NCBI RefSeq assembly: GCF_017654505.1
Contig: NC_054542.1
Span: forward strand, 248,001 to 312,000
Direction of reading: 5' to 3'
Source: Polyodon spathula
Lineage: Eukaryota > Chordata > Actinopteri > Acipenseriformes > Polyodontidae
Length of the DNA stretch: 64,000 nt
Of the stretch, positions 50,101 through 63,780 are shown piece after piece. Below the pieces are notes generated by a model. That model made no database searches and had not been told where the DNA came from. It saw nothing but the letters and a program-made list of their open reading frames with translations. A program made the position numbers and the translations under genes. The first letter of the stretch is position 1. Each line of letters starts with the position of its first letter.

Positions 50101-53100
50101 AATGCCATCACTCAGACCGTCACTGGCTCTTTCTTATAGAAAAGATGCTCTGCAAAGACATGCCCACCAGCTGGTCAGGTGTCCGCAGCCGGCCAATCCC
50201 ACTGACACTCTCTGTCAACACGCACAGCTGGCAACATGTCTCTGAAGAGCATCTGGCTTCCCATTAAATGTTCAAAACTATTTACCAAAAACTGAAAGAG
50301 AAACAAACAGGTGCGGGGCCTCAGCTTTGCCCCAGATGTTCATTACATTTTCTTCACAACCTGTGTGTCAGAATCACTCAGCTAAAAGTCAAGGCTATTA
50401 TCTTAGACTGGCAGGCTTATTAAAAATATACAGTTCGGGCATTACTATAGGCTCTCTTCTCTAGACTGACCACTAATCTCTCCTGCTGGATACTGAGGTG
50501 CTGCTGTTAGCTGTGCTTGACTGGAAACCAAGTAATAGCAGTCATTCACTTGAAAACAGGATTTTTTTTCCTTTTTTTCCACATTAGTCATGTGTGACTC
50601 ACTTGAGTTCTAAAGCACCTCCATCAACATTGATGAGTCAGTGTTCCTTGGAGGAAATATAGGTACAGTTATTACCTCTTCTATCTCACATAAAAGCCTT
50701 TCACTCTGCTTGCAGCTCCAATGCACACTCATTACAAACCGGGACATTCTGCATTAGCACAGCAACAGATGCTGATGAGAAAAAGGTTGAATATGACTAA
50801 TATTTTAGCAAACATTATTACTTGATTTTTATGTTCCTCCAACAAGCTTGATATTTAATTTCATAAAGTAAACAGATCTATCACGTTATTTTTATCCCAA
50901 GCGTATGGGTGGTCCAGAGAAATATTATGTTCCATAAATTTATGACCAGCTCCTGAGAAGAAAAATACATCACAAACCCTATCCAGCAGAGGGGAGTTTC
51001 ACCTGTTCCAACTGGAAAAATGTATCAGCTAGAACTGTATCATCTGTACTCATTTTCAGTATCACGATAAAGTCAAAACATCTGTGTGGGCAATGTGAAA
51101 ATAATCAATTTGGGAGGAAATACATAACAAAGTTGTTCATCTGTGATTATGTTTACTGTCATTGATTTTGTTTTTTGCATTACAACCATGAAAACCATAT
51201 CCTCTGCTGTATGTTTACTCTGTTTAACTTATGAGAGAAATGTTCTTGAAAAGAAGCCTTAAAGGGATGTATTAAAAATGAGAAACTCAATCAACTCCCC
51301 AGCTTACCATTTTGCATTAGTATAATCAAAATTAAACTGTCTGTATCTGGTGCTTTGTTTATGTTCATTCATGTTACCACCTTTCTGCTAGGTAACAGCT
51401 TGTAACATAAAACCAGCTTTGTCCACACAGAGCCTACAATCTACTTCGTTTTGGTAAAAGAATCAGCATTGTCAACAAATTGTAATAAATCTCCTCCTTG
51501 CGACTGACAACTTAATAATATCGACATAGGCATAAGACACAGACTTACCCCTCTACTACAGAGTTTACTCTTCAGTTGAATGGTAAGACATTTGTCTTTG
51601 AGCCATGTGGTCTATGATTCGCGCCCAGCCCTTGCCTTTCCATTCAATTGAATGGCTGAGATGCCAGTTGCCCTGCTGTTGTTTATGTCTAAACATATGA
51701 AGACTGTATTCCGTTACCAGAATGAGACTTACAACAGAGACACAGGGTCACTCACCACACAGTATAGAAGTGCAGCTCTCACCAGCACTCCCGTTTCCAT
51801 CTTGTGTAGTAACACCGCTAGCATGCTCACCAAGTAATGACAATGCAATGGTACTGAACCAAAGGCTATGACAGCAGAAAGACAGTTGGTAGCATAGACG
51901 TAATTTACACAGGGGACATGTCCCCCTCACTTTTTCGCTGATGGAAAAATGACCCCTCACATTGCAGGAGTACTAAATCTTTTATTGCACGATAATTTAT
52001 TGGTATAATCACTAGTCAGTATAAAAGTCACTGGGAAGAAAAATGGAATCAGATCCATGTTCACTGGAGTCGGATCATAAGATGGTGTTTTACTAAACGG
52101 ATCTAGATCAGGCTCCACTGATCCATAATGTTGATCAGATCCTGCAGCTGTACACACTTTAGCTAGAGAAACTGACCAATGAGAAGAGAGAATGCGTGGC
52201 CTGTAGTTTAAAGACACCATCTGACACATTTATATATAGCCTGAGATCATAGTAATGTTGCGGAAAAATGGCAAACAAATGTACAAAGATAGAGGAGCAT
52301 GCACTATGTTGATGTATCCAAAACACAGGAAAAGGGTTCACCATTGCTCGTGTTTTTAATGTTATCACACTGAGGTTTCTGACCACTTACAGTGTAACTT
52401 CTGATTTCAAATTGAAACAGTAAAATTAAAACAGAAAAATTACTTCTGTGCAAATAAATATAAACATCAATAAAAACTAAATACATTGTCAATCACTTTT
52501 TACACATTTATTATACCAAATTAATCACGATATAGTACTGATTCTAAATTATTTTGCGTGTTTAAATACATTGCACCATCAATAGTCCAAAAACTCACTC
52601 TTGGTCACATTTTACTAAACAATGTGGTTTGAGGTTCAAGCTACATCTGCATATTGGAAGTGGATGGAAGCTGAAAATACTTTTCAAAATCACAATTTTC
52701 TTGTACCAATACAGTAATAGCATAATTTTAATAGAAAAACTGTATTTATCTTAAGTATTTCAATTGTGGGGAAACCTCAACTTTTCTAGAAATATATTGC
52801 AAGGGCAATTCTTATCCCTCTCATTAAATCTGCATAATGCCACACCCATTCTAGTGCTCAACGCTGCCTCAGGGGTCAGTTGTACTAAAATGATTTGATC
52901 CTGGATCCAGGCTCCGATCTGCATGGAGCTTCAGTGCTCTTCGAAGACTAAAAGTCATGGCTTTGTAACTACATGACTCAGTGTGCCAGCAATTTTTTTT
53001 TTTTTTTAAATGATTGCCGCAGGAATGTCTTTGGATCTCTTAATTAGACAAACAAGTGATGCAACGTTTTGTTATACTTGTTTGTAACATTTTGCATTAT

Positions 53101-54205
53101 TTCAGATAGAATAATCTTCATGCATGTCCCAGCTACAGGCTCTGTCCCCCCCACTTTTGAACCAAAGTTACTGGTTGGTAGGAATCGATGGTAGAATGGT
53201 ACAACATTGGTAACATTGCCATATGTAGAGTGTCAAACTCTATATGGTGAATATTTCTAAAGAAGTAACTTTTAAACTAGAAGTACCAAACGAGCTTTTA
53301 GTAGTAATACAATAGTGATACATATTTACAGATATGTTCTGCATATTGATACATGCACTCCAGCATTGGAATTTTGAAGGGTTTTGATTTAAAACTGTCA
53401 CACCTCGTGGGGTTTATGGATGTAGGAGATATTGTTTTCATTATTTATTTATTGATTTATTTGATCTTTTTTTTACAATTCAAGGTTTATAGTTTTTACA
53501 TTCAAAGTTATTGGGTACATTGTAACAGTTTTCTTCAGAATAAATATCTGAACAGTTCCTAGAGCTGAAGTAGCCTGGAATATGCTTTATTAATGAAACA
53601 TGTCCTGATTCTAAAATAGCGAATTCAAAATAGCTAATGTATACCTCTTAGTGTCTTTACAGAGTATAAGTTAGTATGACGCACTAAGTAAGTGAATGAT
53701 CTAATTGTGAAATAATAAAGGATTGTACTTTGATTGAATATCAGTGCCCCAGTACTTTTCTAGAGCTTTTCTTTAGGGTCAGGAAACTGACATAATATGT
53801 TGGCCAAACAGTGACGGGGCAACTGTCCAAAAATTGTTCATTAAAATATGAGTTTAGACCAGTTATCAACCATGAGATAGACATTTTCCCAAAAATAGCA
53901 AATTCATTTCTGAAGTCATCTATATACATTGCTTTCTGGCACACAGAAATATATGCACATTCTGGTAGCAATTAATTTGATTATGTCATGGCTTTGTAAA
54001 TTCTTAAACTCCTTATCTGCAGTTGCGCTTGAATAACTATAGAAACTCATTTTAATGGCACTCTCACACTGTGAATATTTGCACAGGTACTACTACAGTA
54101 TAATGTGTAGACTGTAGAAACAATTGATTAGTACATTTTTTTAAAGTTTGAAAGTATCAAGGTTATTAAATATGAACACCAAAAAAAAAAAAAAGACACG
54201 AGGAT
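50101..54205. other. Gene-free spacer
   Basis: No exon or RNA gene recognised. 51890-51975 (GACGTAATTTACACAGGGGA, CCCCTCAC) looks like part of a dispersed repeat, with a related GTCCCCCCCACTTTT near 53145. The rest is AT-rich and featureless to me. Confidence 0.35.
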
Positions 54206-54209
54206 GCTG

Positions 54210-54470
54210 TGACAGGGCTAAGGCCTGACCCTGTAAAATGTTTTGGTAGTGGTTTATAAAGAATGTTTAATTTGTAAAAACAGCGTGTGTGCTAGATATG
54301 GAAGGGCTGGGAGGTTAGACTTCCCTCTTTACCTAATTTAAGTTTAGTGCAGCAGGCGGCCAGGTGTTCTGTGTTCATTGTTTGTTGGTTCCTGTTCTTG
54401 TGAACCAGGTGGACCAACCAAGAACGGCTGAGTGTCTAACAAGGTTCTGTCTGTCTGTCTGTCTCTCTGT
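54210..54470 (+). mobile_element. LTR-like 5' fragment
   Basis: Begins TGTGACAGGGCTAAGGCCTG; TG-start and composition like other LTRs in the window. Runs into a microsatellite at 54522 with no visible end. Low certainty. Confidence 0.3.
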
Positions 54471-54518
54471 GTGATTATGTCACCTACCAGCCCTGCTGCT
54501 GCCTTCCCTCGTGCAAGC

Positions 54519-55030
<512 letters not shown>

Positions 55031-55138
55031 AAAGGACATGTAATTACTGTATTCAACATGTAAGTGTACATTCTTTTCTTTTTCATTTCTTTACTGTTTT
55101 CTTTTAACATAACATAAAATTAGTGTTAGAGTAATTTA

Positions 55139-55418
55139 TATGTGGTAACGGGTTTGTTTTGTGTGCTTTTGAAGTTGTTACGTTTGATCAAGTGATTGTT
55201 TACATACCGGCGCTCGACTAAGACTTGCTGCCTGTCTGTCTTTTGTGTGTCCTCTGTGCGTTTCCATCGTTGGTAGCGTCACATGACCCGTTTGTTTACT
55301 TTCTGTTTGGTGTTTAATAAATCCTGCGCGCCTGTGCCGGTGTTTCAACTAAAATTTCCATGTCTCTGTGTCTTGCAATGCGGTTACTCACACGTGTAAC
55401 ACGAGAATCGTGTCACAA
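55139..55418 (+). mobile_element. LTR-like 3' fragment inside the Tigger remnant
   Basis: Starts TGTGGTAACGGG and ends ATCGTGTCACA, with AATAAATCCTGCGCGCCTGT as a poly(A) and R/U5-like part near 55315-55335. No clean target duplication. May instead be the other half of the LTR-like piece at 54210. Confidence 0.35.
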
Positions 55419-55499
55419 TACAGTTTAAATGTTGATCAATGTGAAGTAATTTTCATAAAATTACGATTTTCAATTCAACGTTGCCATTTTTCTCATACT

Positions 55500-55590
55500 G
55501 AAAAATGCCAGATCCTATTATAGTGAACAGCCTGATATAACGAACATTTCTCCAGGTCCCACGGGGGTTCGTTATAATGAAGTTAGCCTG
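55500..55590. mobile_element. Right terminus of Tigger-like element
   Basis: TATTATAGTGAAC, GATATAACGAACAT and GTTCGTTATAATGAAG, repeated TTATAACGAAC-type motifs typical of Tigger ends. Confidence 0.4.
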
Positions 55591-55749
55591 GGTGTGTACA
55601 GAGCGAGAGAGAGAGAGAGATAAGTGTTTCAGGGGAACAAACAAGAGCCAGACGACCGCAGCAAGATCTCAATCAATGTTTATTCATTTAACTTCAGGAC
55701 ACCACAACACAGCCCAGCCCAGAGTTGCTCGCAGGCAGCTCCTAAATAG

Positions 55750-56122
55750 AGCAGATCTCTCAAGGTTATTGTTGGCTTCAGAGTGACATCCCAAACCAGT
55801 TTCCTGCTTGCCCGGCTGCTCAGTTTGGGAGAGCGACCTGATCTGGGTAGTGTCTGGGTGGTATGATGCATCTTAATGATGGACTTCACTGTGCTGAGAG
55901 GGATAATCAGCGGCTTTGAATATTTATGCATCTGAGAGTAGTCTTTTTTTCTCTGTAAATCTTATTTATATTCTATGTGCCGTTTTTAACTTTATCGATG
56001 TGGAATAGTTTGTGTAGATTCTACATGTAAAGTCAAATTTGAAAAAGTTGTGGAGTACGCTCAGCTTCCAACAAAATGTGAAAACCTTGCAGGGGGGTGA
56101 ATACTTCTACAAACCACTGTGT
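55750..56122 (-). mobile_element. Truncated Tc1 element, transposase N-terminus and one terminus
   Basis: Minus-strand frame gives KPLIIPLSTVKSIIKMHH, TLPRSGRSPKLSSRASRK and DVTLKPTITLRDLL, the helix-turn-helix and linker of Tc1 transposase. At the right, GGGGGGTGAATACTTCTACAA (near 56093-56112) is a Tc1-type terminus. The catalytic domain and other end are absent. Confidence 0.78.

Positions 56123-56124
<2 letters not shown>

Positions 56125-56180
<56 letters not shown>
56125..56180. repeat. (CA)n microsatellite
   Basis: About 28 CA units directly after the Tc1 terminus. Confidence 0.97.
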
Positions 56181-56427
56181 TATACATCTGAAAGAAACAC
56201 CAACACTCTCGAGCGTAACTAAACCAGTGTTGTAAATCATGGCTCAACCCAGGAAGTAAACGAGTACGGTGTCAGCATTCTTTCAGTTGCATCTTAACTT
56301 TAGTAAATTCTAATTATATAGCCATACTTTGGGTTGATAAAGTCAGGAGTCCAACTATCACACAACCTTTTGGAGCTGTGTTTTTGGTACGTCATTTTCT
56401 GGGGAATTCCTTTCCTGCTGTGCTGCA

Positions 56428-56592
56428 TTGCGCATGCTCGTCATTTGTGTACATTCTGTGAAGATGGCGCTTTTGCTGAAAGATAAAGAGAACACCGAAT
56501 CTGGATCAGCATTGTGGGGAATTTCAGCTCTGCCTTTGCCATATTCTTTCAGCATCTGACAAATCATTACTTGCGTTGCACTTATTTGTTTG
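56428..56592 (+). promoter_or_regulatory. Putative promoter and first exon of next plus-strand gene (fndc3a expected)
   Basis: TTGCGCATGCTC (56428-56439) resembles an NRF1 site. AAGATGGCG (56461-56469) is a YY1-type element usual just downstream of transcription starts of TATA-less housekeeping genes. TTTG/GTGAGT at 56592/56593 is a consensus donor. A short frame from the ATG at 56464 (MALLLKDKENTESG) closes before the donor and is not recognised, so the exon is probably untranslated. Human synteny places FNDC3A (+) next; no fndc3a coding exon was seen. Confidence 0.42.
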
Positions 56593-58135
56593 GTGAGTTG
56601 CATACCTTTCTTGTCATCGTCACATTGTAGTTTAATGGGTCCGATTGTCAGGAAACAAGTGTTTAAATATTTGTAGCAGGAAGAGAAGATGGGGGGGGGT
56701 TGTTCTTTAATGCCTTGCTACTGACTGTTAAAAAAACAAACAAACAAAAAAAAAAAAACAAGCCATATATTATTTTAGAATAATATTACCTTACCTTGAA
56801 CTTTCATGAAACCAGCATACGATACATGTAGCTAACAACAGTAATACTGAACTTCACATCCCACACAATTTTAATATTAGTTTGTGTTTCGCTTTTCAGT
56901 CTCCCTAAACTGGGTAATTCCTTATGTAACTAACATTATCGATAATTTAATAACATCGAAATATGTCAGTTCCAGGTATTTATACAATTGCAGCCTGTAA
57001 TACAGCAATCCCCGTGGAACTAGTTTAGCGTTAGTATTGACGCAGAATATTTAAAATAATGACAAAACAGTATCAAGCGGTTAGTATATTAACGTGGACG
57101 TAATGTACTCAATCGATTATATTTTTACGTAGCATACACTAAAGAAGAAATTATAGCAATTTCCTCATGGCAAAACCCAGTTTTCCTGTAGTCTCACTGG
57201 ATTGACCACACAATGTACAGACATTACTCATTGGTTCAGTCTTTTAGACATTTAAGACATTTTTTTTTTTGTTATTATTGCAACTCATTTAAGATTCGGT
57301 AACCCATAATTGCATTTTATTTAGATAAACTAGCCTTGTTTCATAATACCAACATTTTTTTTTTTTCAAAACTTAAATGCTTGTGACTTAACACATTTTT
57401 CCACCCTACCATTTAAAATTTTACTGCAGCGCTTTTTTAATGGTAGCAAGAGGCAAAAAGGACACCCTCATGTGAACACTGAGAAATTCTTAGGGTTCAA
57501 TTTGTTGGACCAACTGAACTGTCACAGAAATTACACCTAATTGCATCTACTGCAGGGTAATGGAGTAGTATCCAAGATTTCAAATCTCTTTTATTAACTC
57601 CTATTGTCATTGGTCATATTTTGTAGTTTAATGCGGAATATGCAGGATTTGCTAGAGATGAAATGTTGCTGCTGCTCCCAGGTACCGTATTTACAGTTTC
57701 AGTTCAAACTCACTTCAGTGGCCTGTTTGCATTCAGACCAGGGGACTTACTACAAAGCTGCTAGGATGCAACAGTTTAGCTATAGTGTTGTTTTTGAAAT
57801 ACTTCATGAATTAACAATGGACATGCAAAGAAGTACACAAAGGGGGTTTAACAGTGTTGTTTTGCATTGGTTAGCACTCCTTTATTTGCTGTTGTATAAA
57901 AGATTACAACATAGCCTATCCTGGAGATGATTTATACTCTATACTCAATCAGTTTAATGCTATTTAGTATTCATTCATTGATTTAAAGATGAAACAATGT
58001 ACCTTTCATTTAGGCATGCTTTTCAAAGATGAAGTGTCACCGTGTCTAGTTGAGAAATTGAGTTTTCCGTTGAGTAAAAGATGACCAGAACACTGTGCCA
58101 GAAACGTACACCTGTTTTTCTTAGTTCCCCATATA
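56593..58135. other. Probable first intron or spacer
   Basis: No element or exon recognised. Contains G-run 56692-56699 and A/C-rich run near 56730-56762. Confidence 0.35.
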
Positions 58136-58139
58136 AAAG

Positions 58140-58264
58140 TATCCCATTGTAAAAGCATAGCAAAGTGTAGTGAGAGCATGGTAAAGCACAGGTAAGTATA
58201 GTAAATAATCTTGTAAAGCACTTTGTGATAGTGGTCCACTATGAAAGGTGCTATATAAAATAAA

Positions 58265-58295
<31 letters not shown>

Positions 58296-58440
58296 AGCCC
58301 AGAGAGGTATGGTAAAGCATATTAACAATCATTGCAAACCATTGTAAATGATGGCAAATGTATATTATTACTATGGAAAAACTGCAAAAATGCCATGGTA
58401 CACTTTTATAATGGTCAGTGCAATGCTTCTGACTGGTCAA
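58140..58440. repeat. Dispersed repeat copy 2, split by an inserted tail
   Basis: Matches 29925-30145: TGTAAAAGCATAGCAAAG and GAGGTATGGTAAAGCATATTA. The match is interrupted by 58210-58294, which is absent from copy 1. Confidence 0.6.
58210..58294 (+). mobile_element. L2-type 3' tail insertion with (TTGA)n, copy 2
   Basis: CTTGTAAAGCACTTTGTGAT, GTGGTCCACTATGAAAGG and GCTATATAAAATAAAG, then seven GATT units. Same tail as 16868-16930. Very short, so a heavily 5'-truncated LINE or SINE insertion. Confidence 0.7.
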
Positions 58441-59556
58441 TACCCCCTCCTTTTTGTGCTAAGATAATGAACTGAGAGTTGGAGCTTGTTCAGTTTTCCC
58501 TCAGTCAGTATTTGCACTTTGATCTTCTGTATCAGAGAATGGTATTTTATTTACTGACGTGAGTAACAAACACACAAAGCACAAGATACACAGCCCCTTA
58601 CCTTGCTACTATAGACAGAGGTACAAATAGCACATTTATTTTATGTTGTAGTTCTTGCCTCCTCTGGCAGAACATGTGGAGGGGGACAGGTTAATGGTTA
58701 CACCCTGGTGCACCAGATGTTCTTAGAGGTTAGATATGAATGTGTGAGTTCTATCAAGTTTTATAAAGTCACCAGGATGTGATGACTGAAACTAGCCAAT
58801 AGGGTTGTGAGTTTCAATCTACTGTAAGGGTTTAAAGTGTTCCAGAACACCCTTTAGTGTTTACAACAAACACGTTACAAACCACTGTCTCCTGTGTTAA
58901 ACATATTGTTGAAATGTCTTCTTATAAATAATATCACTTGTTTTGATATTTTTATTTGCATGTCTTGGTCATGAACCGGTAGACAGCAAAAAAAGACTGT
59001 GCCTACTCTTAGCCAATATAGCCATTTTAAACAGGGATTTGCCTGTTACAGATAATGAGCATTAATATTCCTTAGGATTGCACAAAATGGCTTTACATTA
59101 CGACTCAGAATAATGTTGATGATATTGCAGTTGTGTAGCCAGTTAGTTTGAAATTGAACGTTCTAAAACGATTCACAAAAATGTGATGGATGCTTATAGG
59201 CTATTCTTTTTTGTTACCCATAATTCCATTATTTAGGACCGCATTCACACGTACAGCTATTTGTAAAGTCGCTGACTACTGAAATAAACTGATACAGACC
59301 TCACTGTATTCAATATGTAAATATATGTTTGTTTATTATTTCAATTAGTTTTGTTGTATTTGTGGTTTTGTAATGGGATGGAAATTCTAGGAAAAATAAA
59401 AACAATGTTACAAAACTAGAGAAGAACAACTCGTACAATTACTTTTACTGTAACAGTTAAGGCTTCTTTTGCAAAGAATGGGAGGCTACACTTTGCACAT
59501 TGATTTCTATATTTATTTTCTTTATATGAGACATAGCCTACGTCTCATATGCTAAA

Positions 59557-59612
<56 letters not shown>

Positions 59613-60545
59613 AAAAAAGTCATGTTTCCATTATTGTTGTGTGTGTGCTGTTGCAAACTCAAATGTGTTTTTACAAAGCGTCAAAAGGTCAGTATTGTTT
59701 TTTTTTTTTGCATCAAATCATTTCTCGGTTTTGAAGCAGCGTCTAAATCACTGGGTCCTGCAAATGCTGTGGCTGAACTTGCAGTCTGGTGTGTGTATGG
59801 GGTAAAAAAAAACCCTCAGTCATAGGGTACTCCATTTTTGTCTGGTATTCTGAAACAATATAAACTTGATCTCGCTTTTTGCTGTTAACAAAATAAAACC
59901 AACAAATTAAAATAAATGACACTGCACTGTAACTTTAATGAACACAGTGCATAATTTAACCACGGTAAAAAAAGTAAAAAAAAAAAGGTCAGTGAACTCC
60001 TGATAGTCAACTAACTCCCAGTCCCTTGCAATTTCTATACATAGCTTAATCTATGTGATCATGAAATGTGCATGCATTTTCTGCAGTAATTGTATTATTA
60101 GTAAATAATTTTTCAAAACTATACATTATAGCAAACGCAATGTGTTTTTTTTTTTTTTTTCCCCCAAAAAATCAGGCCTTCAAACTTACACAAACTGACA
60201 TCATTGCAAATGGGGAACTGTAATAGAGATACTGTAACAGTTTTTTTACTACAGCCCTGAGCATAGCACAGTTGGTTTATAATCTTTCTTAAAACTCTGT
60301 ACGTGTCAAATTAGTAATCAAAAAATCACCAAAGGCACAGATCTATCGATTGACACATATTCAGTGCTGATATTTATTATTCACTACACCACCAGTTCTC
60401 TAATATGGCCACCAGTGCGATTTTGTGTGGACATAGCAGCCCCCCACCAACTCCTCTTTTAATCACCCCTTCATAATGTTTTGCCATACAGCAGTTTACT
60501 ACCTTGCCTGACAGTTTCTAAAAGGGCAAGTGGGACTAAAATATA
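58441..60545. other. Gene-free sequence
   Basis: No exon or recognised transposon. Contains the long C homopolymer at 59558-59610. Confidence 0.35.
59558..59610. repeat. 53-base C homopolymer followed by eight A
   Basis: Unbroken run of 53 C, then A8. Just left, ATATGAGAC (59524-59532) and GTCTCATAT (59542-59550) form a perfect 9-bp inverted repeat. Length of the run may be a sequencing or assembly artefact. Confidence 0.9.
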
Positions 60546-60553
60546 GCCTATAT

Positions 60554-60691
60554 TAACGGCGCTGGAACTAGGGGTGCTGGGGGTGCAGCAGCACCCTCTT
60601 GGCTTTGCATGGCTTCCATCATACACAGGGGTTACAGTTTTGTTCAATGGCTTTCAGCACCCCCACTTTAAAAATTGTTCCAGTGCCACTG
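60554..60691. mobile_element. hAT-like MITE copy 2, 138 bp
   Basis: Nearly identical to 22984-23120, for example CTTGGCTTTGCATGGCTTCC. Flanks GCCTATAT (60546-60553) and ACCTGTAT (60692-60699) match at 6 of 8 bases. Confidence 0.78.
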
Positions 60692-61369
60692 ACCTGTATG
60701 TTACGGTAAAAGTATGAACCTGGTCAATCTTAAGGTTTACTGGAAACTGCAAACATTTACCAAGCAAGGTGGTAAATGTCTGGAATTTTGAAGACATATA
60801 TTGCTTTTCACACTTTTACCAAAAGCTTCTTGGCAAAGGCAGTTTGTTATTCTTGAGATTTACTGGTAAATCCCTGAAGTAAAGTGTTCTCGTTGTTATT
60901 TTGGTAAGACATTTGGCCAATAGCCTAATGCTCTTGGTTGTTCTTTGGATTTACTGGTAAATGTCCAAAGTAAAGCATTACCATGTTTATTTTGGACATT
61001 TACCGCTAGATATTGCTGATATTTCCTAACGTTCTGACTCTTACTGTTACCCCTGTTTAAAATGTTTTTGGCAAGAAGTAGTAAACAGTCCTGATTTGGA
61101 TGCACACGCAGCCCGTGTGATCTCTACCTGCTAAAGTAAAGGAGCAGCTTCAGATCTGGGAAACGAGTCAGAATCAGGGGGATACAGAAGCAGGTTTTTT
61201 TTTTTTTTTTTTTTTAATTGTACAACGCCAAGGTGCTTTTCTTTTTAATCAGCACTCCATTTTTTTAAGTGAAAGTCGGCGCTTTTAAAACAACACCTAG
61301 ATAGACTTAATGTCAACTTTTTTTTCAAAACTGTTTACTTACTGCAGTGTATTGAGTTTATATAATGCT

Positions 61370-61490
61370 TAAAGATGGCGGCCGAGAATTAAGCCACTTA
61401 ACCTCCCTGTGCCCCGTCTTTCGGGTGAGACATTGGATAAAGGTGTCACGCGAAGTAAACTAATAATAATAATAATAATAATAATAATTA
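61370..61490 (+). mobile_element. SINE 3' part with (AAT)n tail
   Basis: CTTTCGGGTGAGACATTGGA, TAAAGGTGTC, then AAGTAAACTAATAATAATAA. The GGATAAAGGCGTCTG-like tail is common in fish SINEs. Head region (AAAGATGGCGGCCGAG) is unassigned. 5' extent uncertain. Confidence 0.5.
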
Positions 61491-62772
61491 ATCTGGGTTA
61501 TTTAATACAGTTTGCATAAGTTTATGATATAAAAGCATTGCGGATTGTTATACTTTTGTTACATTTACCTGGGGATTAGTGCAGCGTGTGACTGGAACAG
61601 GAAAATCAAAGTAGTTTTTGTATTTATTTAACTTTAATATGTTAGGGCACTAAGTATTGTATTAATTTATATTAATTAATATGAACATTTGAACTGCTAT
61701 GATTGATCTGTGTCAGAACATTCAAAAATACCTAATTTATGTCTCCAGTTAATCATTACAAGGGCTTGTGGAGAGGGTCTGCTGTATTTTTTTTTTTTTT
61801 TTTTTAAGTAAGAAACACTTTGGTTTTATTATGAAAATAAATAATAAAAGTGCATGTCTATAGTTTTAGTATGCACTCTTAAGTTTGAGAACCACTGCAT
61901 TACACTGTCTTCACATGCTAGGTTTCATTCTTAAGTAGATTTACGACCCATGTTACAGGTTTATAAGTAAAAATATAAAAACTTGTTATTATGATGAACA
62001 CAGTATTTCAGTAATACATATAGCACAGGAGAAAGCAACTGCACAATTTATTAGAAATAAGTGGTTGCCATTTTGAGCAAACATCAATCTTAACTTTAAC
62101 TGTCCACTTAGCTAAAATGAAAGTACCAAAACACAATTTACTAACCAGATTTAGAATAATACTCAGTCCTCCGAAGTTGAAGGCTAGTGGTTTATAAATG
62201 TGTTGAAGTGTGTTATTTTGATTCTGTTTTTCTTGCACTGGTACACCCTGGAAACATTATCACACTTGTTAAATGCAGATACAGTTAGTTTTTTTTTTTC
62301 ATTAGATGTTGCTGTGTTTGTTAAAACAGTTCAGTTTTTTTTTTTTTTTTTTTTTTTTTAACTGTATTATGCCCTTGTAAACCTACATACTCTTGGACAG
62401 AGCATTGGTCCTTTTGTCTATCCTGTTACATTACAGATGATAAGAGTGCTTCACTTACAGTTTTGTTTTGAGTTGACTGTGCCTGCAGGCGGTTTCCATT
62501 GGATACATACAGTGCATCGGGCATTTCTAATGTTGTTTCCCATAAGGAAGTGTTATTGTTACAGGACACTCAAATAAATATTTAAAGGTGTAATACAGAT
62601 TTAAATAGCTTTACTGTTTAAGGTAATGCTTATATGAGCATGGATATTTCAAATTTGAGATATGCCTCGGTTACTTTGGACAGCAACTTAATGCTGTACA
62701 ATTTAGCCTTTTCATTTCTAGCCAGTGGCTGGCTAAATTGCTGCTTACTTTGCTAGATAAGCTGCCTAAAAT

Positions 62773-62816
<44 letters not shown>

Positions 62817-63780
62817 TTACAGTGCTTGTATGTTCCAGTGAATAGTATTTGAAATATTTATTTTCTTCAAGTATAATAGCAGCAATTTATACGCTTGTAA
62901 GTCGAGTATAACATTCCTTCTCTGAGGACATTTTGTTTCCGGGCTTATGTTTCAATTGACACCGTGAATCGTGATGGACCAATTAGTTTCGAGCTTACAA
63001 GTGATGTTGGTGATGAAGGCCGAACTGTACAATCATATACCTGAGTCAGTAACCGTACAGCAGAGTTATGACACTTTTTTAAAAAACAAACCTACCTGTT
63101 CTATGTAAGATTGTCTATTTTAATTGAAGTGTGTGAAATACAGTGAGTATGTGTTGTAGCATTTGGAAATGTCTTATGCACTGACTTAGAAGATCGAACT
63201 GAAACATGTCACTATATGAGCTACAAGGTGTACCGGTCAGATATTTTGCTGGTCAAGAATGTTATTGAAAGTTTACCAACAAAATGCAGATTAAAAAGTA
63301 CAGACACACAAACATGTACATACAAATATGCATAAACACATACTGTGATTATCTATCTATGTTAAATAGGCAATTACTTAAGTTGACTAAAGACAAAGGT
63401 TTGTTTTTTTAGAAGCCTATTTAAATTCTGTTTAAGAAGTCAAATGGAAATGTATGTTCAATCTTACGTACAGTACGAATCTCTTTTTCCTCCTCTTCTG
63501 TTGTCACACTCATGTCTTCCCAAAACAGCCATGTTTATATATTAGGCAAAGCAAACGGGGGGGGGGGGGGGGGGGGTATTTTCACGCTAAATGCAAATGT
63601 AGACACACAGTATAAAAAATGAAGGCATTAATTAACTCTGCGTTTGCTTTCACTTTGAAACGTTTGACTCCTACTCACTCACCAGCTGTATAGTTGGCTC
63701 ATCAATCTGAGTGCCTCTCGTGGCGACACGTTCTGGCAAAATGGAGCTACAACAGTGTTACATTGAAAGTCTTAAAATTA
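61491..63780. other. Gene-free sequence with homopolymers
   Basis: Contains long A/T runs (T near 61785-61804 and 62336-62359, A near 62780-62812) and a 20-base G run at 63557-63576. No exon recognised; no fndc3a coding sequence found. Confidence 0.35.

Noticed and set aside
56464..56556. Short frame MALLLKDKENTESG as a coding first exon
   Set aside because: It stops within the exon before the donor, and no known protein begins this way.
57604..57930. 108-residue plus-strand open frame as an fndc3a exon
   Set aside because: No similarity to fibronectin type III or the FNDC3 N-terminus, and no suitable splice sites.
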